A stretch of 7,450 nucleotides of DNA, taken from Nostocaceae cyanobacterium CSSed10_463m. Its GTDB lineage: Bacteria; Cyanobacteriota; Cyanobacteriia; Cyanobacteriales; Nostocaceae. A program made the translations under genes and the position numbers. The stretch is taken from NCBI GenBank assembly GCA_003556955.1, contig PWQB01000750.1, positions 1 through 7,450 on the forward strand, written 5' to 3'. The first letter of the stretch is position 1. Every line of letters begins with the position of its first letter. Shown here piece by piece: positions 1 to 5,229 of this stretch. The notes beneath the pieces are model-generated. The model saw nothing but the letters and a program-made list of their open reading frames with translations. It was not told where the DNA came from and did no database searches.

Positions 1-1884
1 AATAACCCTTACGACCACGACATCACAGATCAGCTGTATGGTGGCGACATCGATATGCGGATTCACCAGGAAATTATGCTGGGGATCGGTGGTGTACAGA
101 TGTTGAAGGCGTTGGGCTATGATGTGACTGCCTACCACATGAATGAAGGTCATGCAGCATTTTCGGCTTTAGAGCGTATCCGCATCCTAATTCAGGAAGA
201 CGGATTAAGTTATGACCAAGCCAGACAGGTGGTAGCTTCTAGTAATATCTTCACCACTCACACACCAGTACCTGCGGGAATTGACTTGTTTTCTCCCGAT
301 AAGATTTTGTATTACCTGGGGTACTATGCCGAAATCTTTGGTTTGCCTAAAGAGCAATTTTTAGGGCTGGGACGCGAAAATACAGGTGATTTATCTGCAC
401 CTTTCAGTATGGCGGTGTTGGCCTTGAAGATGGCAACATTTTCTAATGGTGTGGCTCAGTTACACGGTGTGGTATCACGCCAGATGTTTCAGGGTTTGTG
501 GAAAAAGGTACCAGTGGAAGAAGTACCAATTGCCGCAATTACCAATGGTGTTCATGCTCGCAGTTGTGTGGCTAAATCAACTCAAGAGTTGTACGATCGC
601 TATCTAGGGCCAAACTGGTCATCAGCCGCACCAGAGAGTCCATTATGGGATCGGATTGATGCGATCCCCGATGAGGAATTATGGCGCAATCACGAACGCT
701 GTCGCTTAGACATGGTTGTATATGTCCGAGAACATTTGGTTAAGCATTTGCGCGATCGCGGTGCTTCAGCGTCGGAAATTGACCAAGCTCAAGAAGTTCT
801 CGATCCCAAGGTTTTAACCATTGGCTTTGCTCGACGTTTTGCTACCTACAAACGCGCCACTCTCTGGATGCGTGATTTGGACAGAATCAAGCAGATTTTG
901 CTGAATAACAAAGATCGTAAAGTGCAATTTGTGATCGCTGGTAAGGCTCACCCCAAAGATATCCCAGGGAAAGAACTGATCCGCGATATCAATCACTTTA
1001 TCCGTGAACAAAACTTGGAAAAACACGTGGTGTTTGTGCCTAATTACGATATTCACATTGCTCGGTTAATGGTAGCCGGCTGTGATGTCTGGTTAAACAC
1101 ACCCCGTCGTCCACGAGAAGCGTCCGGTACTAGCGGGATGAAAGCCGCAATGAATGGATTGCTGAATTTAAGTGTTCTCGATGGTTGGTGGGATGAAGCT
1201 GATTATGTCCGCACTGGTTGGTCAATTGGACATGGTGAGGATTACGATGATCCTAATTACCAGGATGAGGTAGAAGCCAATGCTCTCTACGAACTGTTAG
1301 AGAAGGAAGTTGTACCTCTATTCTATGAACATCAGGATGCTGATGGCTTACCCCGTTCATGGATTGCCAAAATGAAGGATGCAATTCGCTTGAATTGTCC
1401 TTTCTTTAATACCGCCCGGATGGTGGGAGAATATGCTCAACGGGCTTATTTCCCAGCTAGCGATCGCTTTGCAATTTTAACTGCTGATAATTACGCCCCT
1501 GCTAAGGAATTAGCTAGTTGGAAATCCAAACTCAGCGAACACTGGTTTAGCATCAAAATCAAAGATATTGATGTCTCCACAGGTGCGGATATTGAGGTGA
1601 ACCAAACCGTCGCTGTCAAAGCCAAGGTTGATTTAGCTACTTTGACTAATGATGATGTCCGGGTGGAGTTATACCAAGGTACGATTGATGCCAATGGTGA
1701 TATTGCCAATGCTGTGCCTGTAGTCATGGATTACCAAGGACAAGATTCACAAAACTTGAGTGTTTACACGGGTAATATTACCTATACTGCCTCTGGTTTA
1801 CAGGGTTTGTCTTTGCGTGTGTTACCGCAGCACCAACACTTAGCTAGTCCTTATGAGCCGAGATTGATTGCTTGGGCGGAATAG
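1..1884 (+). CDS. glgP: alpha-glucan (glycogen) phosphorylase, 5'-truncated by window edge
   Basis: Phosphorolysis of glycogen or maltodextrin to glucose-1-phosphate in the cytoplasm, by a PLP-dependent GT35 enzyme. The frame is open from base 1 (reads NNPYDHDITDQLYGGDID) and the ATG at 55 is internal, so the true start lies upstream; 627 residues are visible and this bacterial subfamily (the type longer than 800 residues with a distinct C-terminal beta region) is missing roughly its first 220. Visible marks: MNEGHAAF near the start, ARRFATYKRA at visible residues 277-286, and the PLP-lysine motif EASGTSGMKAAMNG with the Lys codon at 1141-1143 (visible residue 381). The last ~100 residues form the beta-rich tail typical of the subfamily, ending in LIAWAE. 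The gene contains two HIP1 octamers. The stop codon lies inside a 13-bp tandem duplication. It converges on the DUF429 gene. Family assignment is firm; the exact glucan substrate is not readable. Confidence 0.95.
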   Translation, partial: NNPYDHDITDQLYGGDIDMRIHQEIMLGIGGVQMLKALGYDVTAYHMNEGHAAFSALERIRILIQEDGLSYDQARQVVASSNIFTTHTPVPAGIDLFSPDKILYYLGYYAEIFGLPKEQFLGLGRENTGDLSAPFSMAVLALKMATFSNGVAQLHGVVSRQMFQGLWKKVPVEEVPIAAITNGVHARSCVAKSTQELYDRYLGPNWSSAAPESPLWDRIDAIPDEELWRNHERCRLDMVVYVREHLVKHLRDRGASASEIDQAQEVLDPKVLTIGFARRFATYKRATLWMRDLDRIKQILLNNKDRKVQFVIAGKAHPKDIPGKELIRDINHFIREQNLEKHVVFVPNYDIHIARLMVAGCDVWLNTPRRPREASGTSGMKAAMNGLLNLSVLDGWWDEADYVRTGWSIGHGEDYDDPNYQDEVEANALYELLEKEVVPLFYEHQDADGLPRSWIAKMKDAIRLNCPFFNTARMVGEYAQRAYFPASDRFAILTADNYAPAKELASWKSKLSEHWFSIKIKDIDVSTGADIEVNQTVAVKAKVDLATLTNDDVRVELYQGTIDANGDIANAVPVVMDYQGQDSQNLSVYTGNITYTASGLQGLSLRVLPQHQHLASPYEPRLIAWAE

Positions 1885-1927
1885 GAGTGCTGAATAGGAG
1901 TGCTGAGTGCTGAGTGCTGAGTGCTGA
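1881..1927. repeat. heptamer short tandem repeat (GTGCTGA)n with 13-bp duplication
   Basis: ATAGGAGTGCTGA occurs twice back to back (1881-1893, 1894-1906). GTGCTGA then runs in four perfect tandem copies (1900-1906, 1907-1913, 1914-1920, 1921-1927). The first 13-mer includes the glgP stop codon. Heptanucleotide tandem arrays of this kind (STRR) are a known feature of heterocystous cyanobacterial genomes. They probably expand by slippage; no function is evident. Confidence 0.85.
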
Positions 1928-1940
1928 GTAGGAAAGAGTG

Positions 1941-1980
1941 GGGAAGTAGGGAAGTAGGGAAGTAGGGGAGTGGGGAAGGA
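1941..1980. repeat. octamer short tandem repeat (GGGAAGTA)n
   Basis: Three perfect copies of GGGAAGTA (1941-1948, 1949-1956, 1957-1964) are followed by two degenerate ones, GGGGAGTG and GGGAAGGA. The array lies directly after the heptamer array in the convergent gap between glgP and the DUF429 gene, and has no spacers between units. It is a second, unrelated short tandem repeat of cyanobacterial type. Confidence 0.8.
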
Positions 1981-1994
1981 ATTTCTCTACTTCC
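1958..1994. terminator. possible bidirectional terminator-like hairpin in convergent gap
   Basis: GGAAGTAG (1958-1965, part of the octamer array) is the exact reverse complement of CTACTTCC (1987-1994), and the pairing can extend inward with G-U and G-C pairs. The hairpin sits between two converging gene ends and could act on either transcript. There is no clear U tract, and earlier octamer copies can pair equally well with CTACTTCC, so terminator function is only a guess. Confidence 0.3.
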
Positions 1995-2747
1995 TTAGCT
2001 TCTAGTTTCTAGCCCCACATTTCCAGGGATGACGATGTAGCCTGTGGTGCGATCGCCTAACACTAGGTTACGTTGTTCTCCCCAATACCACCAGTGGGCT
2101 GCTACGTATGCACAAATTAAGCTATCTAGTTTGTCTTCGGCTGCTTTGAGTGCTGCGCCTGTGGTGGGGATTTCGGAAGTGAAGGAACCACAGAGGCGCA
2201 GAGTACACAGAGAAGGTGTTAGGCTGGGGAGAATATCGAGAATATAATTTTGTAGTTTAATTAATTCTAAGCGACGCTCATTGATGCGTCCTTTTTTATA
2301 TTTAAGAATGCGTTCTAAGTTGAATAAATTAACTATTGCTGGATGGGGAAACACTTCGATTTGATATCTGCCAAGTTTTTGGGGATCAATTGTGGGTGCA
2401 TGGTCAAATCCACGCGATTCTAGTTCTAAACCAAAGTTGACTGTGCGTTCTGCAAAGGGTAATTTTTGATTAGCTGGATAGCAGCCGGCGTGATATTTAC
2501 CAAAGTATTTATGTGTGAGTTTATCGGGAAGACGACTCCCAATAGCATTGGGGATCAAGGTGGGCGCATCTACACCAATTATGGCTGGTTCTTTTGGTTC
2601 GACAATTTTATCTATCCAGCTAAGAATATCTGCAATCAATTCTATGCGGTTTAAATCTATTATTTGCAGTTGTCCTGCTATTAATTCTAAGCAGCATAAG
2701 CCGCTTGGTTGAGATTTCCATCCTAAATCAATGCCGATAAATTTCAT
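1995..2747 (-). CDS. DUF429 family protein (predicted RNase H-fold nuclease)
   Basis: 250-residue soluble protein of the DUF429 group, predicted to have an RNase H-like fold; its substrate and biological role are not known to me. The N-terminal FIGIDLGWK (Asp7), the second strand IIGVDAP (Asp60) and the late EDKLDSLICAYVAAHWWYWG (Asp205/Asp208) supply the spaced acidic residues expected of such a fold. GRYQIEVFPHPA (residues 127-138) is another family-typical block. No signal peptide or membrane segment is seen. Residues about 178-190 (reading SLCTLRLCG in the middle) are encoded by a dispersed repeat and look like a later in-frame insertion just before the conserved SEIPTTGAALKAAED. The start is the ATG at 2747; AGGA abuts it with no spacing, so the ribosome site is unclear. 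The gene converges on glgP and is divergent from the restriction-modification C gene. Confidence 0.85.
   Translation of the reverse strand: MKFIGIDLGWKSQPSGLCCLELIAGQLQIIDLNRIELIADILSWIDKIVEPKEPAIIGVDAPTLIPNAIGSRLPDKLTHKYFGKYHAGCYPANQKLPFAERTVNFGLELESRGFDHAPTIDPQKLGRYQIEVFPHPAIVNLFNLERILKYKKGRINERRLELIKLQNYILDILPSLTPSLCTLRLCGSFTSEIPTTGAALKAAEDKLDSLICAYVAAHWWYWGEQRNLVLGDRTTGYIVIPGNVGLETRS
2187..2215. repeat. dispersed cyanobacterial repeat inside the DUF429 gene
   Basis: The + strand reads ACCACAGAGGCGCAGAG followed by TACACAGAGAAG. From memory, strings of the type CACAGAGGCGCAGAG-n-ACACAGAG recur between genes in many filamentous cyanobacteria. Here the string lies inside a coding region and keeps the frame, giving residues SLCTLRLCG on the minus strand. 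Exact element ends are uncertain. Confidence 0.55.
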
Positions 2748-2755
2748 TCCTGTAC

Positions 2756-2784
2756 ATTATTTATGTGTGTGCTTATTATTTATG
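2756..2784. repeat. 10-bp direct repeat upstream of DUF429 gene
   Basis: ATTATTTATG occurs at 2756-2765 and again at 2775-2784, 19 bp apart, within an AT-rich stretch just upstream of the minus-strand DUF429 start. It could be part of that gene's promoter or an operator, or chance in AT-rich DNA. Confidence 0.3.
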
Positions 2785-2822
2785 ACATTTTTTCTAAATT
2801 TTCTCATCATCAGCTCTAATGT

Positions 2823-2855
2823 GACACATAGTCCGTAGACTGATAGTCCGTAGAC
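2823..2855 (+). promoter_or_regulatory. C-boxes: tandem operators of the controller protein
   Basis: A 13-bp direct repeat ATAGTCCGTAGAC (2828-2840 and 2843-2855) builds two sites, GACACATAGTC (2823-2833, OL) and GACTGATAGTC (2838-2848, OR), each followed by CGTAGAC. They are 15 bp apart and both fit GACNNATAGTC. This is the arrangement known for Type II controller proteins of the PvuII/Esp1396I kind, where a dimer at the distal site activates the CR promoter and a second dimer at the proximal site represses it. The sites lie immediately upstream of a C protein gene, which supports the call; binding itself is inferred. Confidence 0.85.
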
Positions 2856-2864
2856 ATTCAAAAT
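2836..2864 (+). promoter_or_regulatory. predicted CR operon promoter, possibly giving a leaderless mRNA
   Basis: TAGACT (2836-2841, 4/6 match to TTGACA) and CAAAAT (2859-2864, 4/6 match to TATAAT) are separated by 17 bp. The -35 falls between OL and OR and overlaps OR, where an activator at OL and a repressor at OR would be expected to act. Transcription starting about 7 bases after the -10 would begin at or next to the C gene ATG (2871), and no Shine-Dalgarno sequence is visible. Leaderless C transcripts are known in several such systems. The weak boxes suit an activator-dependent promoter. Confidence 0.55.
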
Positions 2865-2870
2865 CGGTAC

Positions 2871-3119
2871 ATGAATGAGTCGAAAAAAAAGATTCTTTGT
2901 GCTTTGGGTTCTCTAGTGAGGCAATACAGAACAGAACATGGAATTTCACAAGAGGAGTTAGGACTACGTGCTAACTTAGACCGGACATACATATCCGGCG
3001 TGGAACGTGGAGTCAGAAATCCTTCTCTCACTGCTTTGGTAAGTCTTGCTAATGGCTTAGGGATTAGTGTTTCTATTCTCCTCAAAAATCTAGAAATAGA
3101 AGCAGATAAAATAAAGTGA
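2871..3119 (+). CDS. restriction-modification controller (C) protein, XRE-type HTH
   Basis: 82-residue DNA-binding regulator that times expression of the adjacent restriction genes. Nearly all of it is one Cro/CI-type helix-turn-helix domain: helix 2 about residues 26-36 (SQEELGLRANL) and recognition helix 37-47 (DRTYISGVERG), then PSLTALVSLANGLGIS for the dimer-side helices. Length and the NLDRTYISG-ER--RN core match the C.Esp1396I/C.PvuII/C.AhdI class. By my recalled alignment, Arg38, Thr39 and Arg49 fall at the operator-contacting Arg35, Thr36 and Arg46 of C.Esp1396I. C-boxes lie directly upstream and the endonuclease gene overlaps its stop (GTGA at 3116-3119), so C and R form an operon. 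A phage-type XRE repressor is the alternative, but the operators and neighbours argue against it. Confidence 0.93.
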   Translation: MNESKKKILCALGSLVRQYRTEHGISQEELGLRANLDRTYISGVERGVRNPSLTALVSLANGLGISVSILLKNLEIEADKIK

Positions 3120-3844
3120 ACAACCAACAAAATTTAGGAGAAACAATTCGGCATCAGTTGAATAAAGCCCCAACCCAATTGAAAGTTTTTAATTTGTTGT
3201 CAGATCAAAAATGGCATTGTCGTGGACATGAAACAAAAGAAATTGGATCTGATCAGTATGCAGGTGGGGGTGGTATTCAAGGATTACAACGTGGAAACAA
3301 ACAGCGACCTGGACTTGTGATTGAAACTGAAAGTAAATATTGTGAAATTTGCGGCAAGAAAACAAAATGGGATCGTTGGACTGGTGAAATAAAATCAGCT
3401 AATTCATCTGCTAACATACCATCTTCGTTAGTTAAGAAAATTCTCACAGTTTATGCGTATGTAGATATGATAGAACAGAGAAAACGAGCTGCTCATGAGT
3501 TAGTAATTGATCACAGGTTTCCGATGGAGCGTTGGGGAGCCAGTGAGCCTCCTCACTTAAGCTCTATGAGTGAGAATGAAATCAGGCAAAAGTTTCAATT
3601 ACTGAAGAAAGATACATCTGGTAATCATAATCTTTTGAAATCGAGAAGTTGCGAGCGTTGTATTAAAACTGGTAAACGAGGGACACCTTTTGGTATTCAG
3701 TTTTGGTACAAAGGCGGTGAAGATTGGCCTTCTATACATCAGCGTGGTGTTGAGGCTGAAGAAGGCTGTATTGGATGTGGCTGGTATGATTTTGCAGCGT
3801 GGCGTAATGCCCTAAATCAAAAGCTCAATCAATCTGCTCAATAA
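3116..3844 (+). CDS. Type II restriction endonuclease, probable zinc-finger HNH nuclease
   Basis: 242-residue protein identified as the restriction enzyme by position (between C protein and methyltransferase genes) and by a zinc-HNH pattern: CEIC (76-79), the Asp-His pair in ELVIDHRFPMERWG (132-133), Asn/His in SGNHNLLKS (170-172) and CERC (179-182). That order, CxxC - DH - N - CxxC, is typical of zinc-stabilised beta-beta-alpha-metal nucleases. A third pair, CIGC (218-221), follows. No PD-(D/E)XK motif is apparent. The start is taken as GTG at 3116 because it overlaps the C stop by 4 bases, which suggests translational coupling; TTG at residue 15 is possible, and the first in-frame ATG (residue 117) would delete the first zinc pair. 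The 3' end overlaps the convergent methyltransferase gene by 20 bp. Recognition sequence is not deducible; it should be the one protected by the neighbouring methyltransferase. Confidence 0.8.
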   Translation: MNNQQNLGETIRHQLNKAPTQLKVFNLLSDQKWHCRGHETKEIGSDQYAGGGGIQGLQRGNKQRPGLVIETESKYCEICGKKTKWDRWTGEIKSANSSANIPSSLVKKILTVYAYVDMIEQRKRAAHELVIDHRFPMERWGASEPPHLSSMSENEIRQKFQLLKKDTSGNHNLLKSRSCERCIKTGKRGTPFGIQFWYKGGEDWPSIHQRGVEAEEGCIGCGWYDFAAWRNALNQKLNQSAQ

Positions 3845-5006
3845 TAGTAGATTTAACTAAATTTTGGGGATTAATTGTAATATCATTTAAATAAGGAATA
3901 AGTGCATAACCAATACACTCGGCTAAACGTGGTGGGACTGCATTACCAATTTGCCACATAGCTTTTTTCATAGTTCCTTCAAAAATAAATGAATCGGGAA
4001 ACGTCTGCAACCTTGCCATTTCTCGTGCTGAAATTACCCGGTTTAAATATGGGTGAATATGAGTACCACCATGATTTTCTTTCACAGTCATACTTGGTTT
4101 ACCAGTATATTGCCGTTTGAAGGCATCTAAAAATTTTTTATATAAGGAACCACCAGGGGGAACTTGAGCCAGACGTTCCATATATTCCGGTGAATGTTTA
4201 GTCCACTCATGGTTAATCTCCGGTATGGGAGTGTATTCTGGTAAGTCAGAAATAGCTGATTCAATAGGTTTGTATTCTTCAACGCTTAATTGAGATTTAG
4301 GATAAGGGTTTGGCATTCCAAATCTATTAGCTATAAAAATAGCTCTTGGTCGAATTTGTGGTACTCCATAAGCAGCAGATTCCAGAATTGCCACAGAAAT
4401 ATGAGGATAGCCAATAGACTTAAAAGCTTCAATAATTGCTGTTTTGACACTCCCTTTTTGAATTGTCAAAATACCTGGTACATTTTCCATCACTACATAC
4501 CAAGGTCGGATTTCTGAAACTACACGGACAAATTCATAAAATAACCTATTACGTGGATCTTTGGGGTCACGCTTTCCGGCTACTGAAAATCCCTGACATG
4601 GTGGACCACCAACAACAACATTTACTTCAGGTGAGCCAATTTGTTGCAGCCAATCTTGGGGATAAAATTGTTCAATATCTCCACAAAAGTGATGACATTT
4701 TGGAAAATTTTTGTTGTGAGTAGCAGAAGCAATTGGGCTAATTTCTACACTAGCTAATGGTGTAAATCCAGCTTGGGATAAGCCTTGTGTAATTCCCCCC
4801 GCACCACAAAATAGATCCACAAAAGTATATTTAGATAATAAACTTGATACAGAACTAATATCAACAAATGTCTTATATTGATCGGAATTATCTCTATCTA
4901 GTTCGCGCTGAATACGCTGATAACGTCCTAACTTTGGCTGTTTTGGCTTTTTGATAGGATTATGCTCATTCTGATGTGGAAAAAGGTCAAGTTGTGTTCC
5001 TTGCAT
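3825..5006 (-). CDS. DNA (cytosine-5) methyltransferase of the R-M system
   Basis: 393-residue enzyme that transfers methyl from S-adenosylmethionine to C5 of cytosine, protecting host DNA from the adjacent endonuclease. All main m5C motifs are present in order: I, FVDLFCGAGG (62-71); IV, GGPPCQGFS with catalytic Cys137; VI, ENV (174-176); VIII, QIRPR (217-221); IX, REMARLQTFPD (328-338); X, QIGNAVPP (352-359). The region between VIII and IX, which holds the target-recognition domain, is only about 105 residues, so one short specificity is expected. About 60 residues precede motif I. The start is ATG at 5006. No strong Shine-Dalgarno is seen. It has its own promoter and converges on the CR operon, overlapping the endonuclease gene end by 20 bp. 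An orphan methyltransferase is unlikely given those partners. The target sequence cannot be read from the protein alone. Confidence 0.96.
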   Translation of the reverse strand: MQGTQLDLFPHQNEHNPIKKPKQPKLGRYQRIQRELDRDNSDQYKTFVDISSVSSLLSKYTFVDLFCGAGGITQGLSQAGFTPLASVEISPIASATHNKNFPKCHHFCGDIEQFYPQDWLQQIGSPEVNVVVGGPPCQGFSVAGKRDPKDPRNRLFYEFVRVVSEIRPWYVVMENVPGILTIQKGSVKTAIIEAFKSIGYPHISVAILESAAYGVPQIRPRAIFIANRFGMPNPYPKSQLSVEEYKPIESAISDLPEYTPIPEINHEWTKHSPEYMERLAQVPPGGSLYKKFLDAFKRQYTGKPSMTVKENHGGTHIHPYLNRVISAREMARLQTFPDSFIFEGTMKKAMWQIGNAVPPRLAECIGYALIPYLNDITINPQNLVKSTIIEQID

Positions 5007-5036
5007 TGGATACTTGATATTAACGTCTGGCCAAGT

Positions 5037-5049
5037 GTGACATATTGTC
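5037..5049. promoter_or_regulatory. C-box-like single operator at the methyltransferase promoter
   Basis: GTGACATATTGTC matches OL of the CR promoter (GTGACACATAGTC, 2821-2833) at 11 of 13 positions and fits the shared pattern GACNNATWGTC. It covers the predicted M transcription start, a position from which a bound C dimer would repress. It overlaps a perfect inverted repeat, ATATTGT-CT-ACAATAT (5042-5057), that includes the -10 region. A single repressing C site at the M promoter is the known arrangement in Esp1396I. Binding is inferred. Confidence 0.55.
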
Positions 5050-5050
5050 T

Positions 5051-5079
5051 ACAATATATCAAGCATACCTCATCGTCAA
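5051..5079 (-). promoter_or_regulatory. predicted methyltransferase gene promoter
   Basis: On the minus strand TTGACG (5074-5079, 5/6 to consensus) is followed after 17 bp by TATTGT (5051-5056, 4/6). An overlapping TATATT (5053-5058, 5/6) with a 15-bp spacer is an alternative -10. Transcription would begin near 5044, leaving a leader of about 40 bases before the ATG at 5006. The -35 is better than that of the CR promoter, fitting a methyltransferase that must be made first. Confidence 0.5.
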
Positions 5080-5180
5080 AACATCTATTTTTGTCAGCGT
5101 ACTGTCCAAAATACTTGAGATAAAAATCATCACTTAACAGCCAGTTGTCCGAGAAAGTGTCAAAATTGAATGAGTTTTGT

Positions 5181-5206
5181 AATCGCCACTTTATAGAGGG
5201 CGGATT
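5181..5206 (+). other. small hairpin in the trpS leader
   Basis: AATCGCC (5181-5187) pairs with GGCGGATT (5199-5206) with one bulged G and an 11-base loop, ending 23 bases before the trpS ATG. No U tract follows and no T-box sequence is visible, so it has no assigned role. The rest of 5080-5229 shows no clear trpS promoter. Confidence 0.25.
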
Positions 5207-5229
5207 TGAGATAAATTAAGTTGAAATTT

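Noticed and set aside
814..1056. Minus-strand open frame opposite glgP
   Set aside because: It is opposite the conserved ARRFATYKRA region of a clear gene and its product has no recognisable features; a shadow frame.
1881..1980. CRISPR-like array of short repeats
   Set aside because: Units of 7 and 8 bp run directly head to tail with no spacers, and no cas gene is present.
2871..3119. Phage-type XRE repressor from a prophage remnant
   Set aside because: The protein overlaps a restriction gene, is preceded by C-boxes, and has the C-protein NLDRTYISG core; no phage genes are nearby.
4463..4723. Plus-strand open frames opposite the methyltransferase gene
   Set aside because: They are antisense to motifs IV to VI of the methyltransferase and have no start context or recognisable domain.
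3825..5006. Orphan (solitary) cyanobacterial methyltransferase
   Set aside because: The adjacent endonuclease and C protein genes, and a matching C-box-like site at its promoter, make it part of an R-M system.
5080..5229. T-box riboswitch or tryptophan attenuator ahead of trpS
   Set aside because: No T-box core sequence, no leader peptide rich in Trp codons and no terminator hairpin with a U run is visible; only a small bulged hairpin.
5221..5229. TTG at 5221 as the trpS start
   Set aside because: The usual bacterial N-terminus MGKQRILSGVQPTG begins at the ATG at 5230; the extra three residues are atypical.
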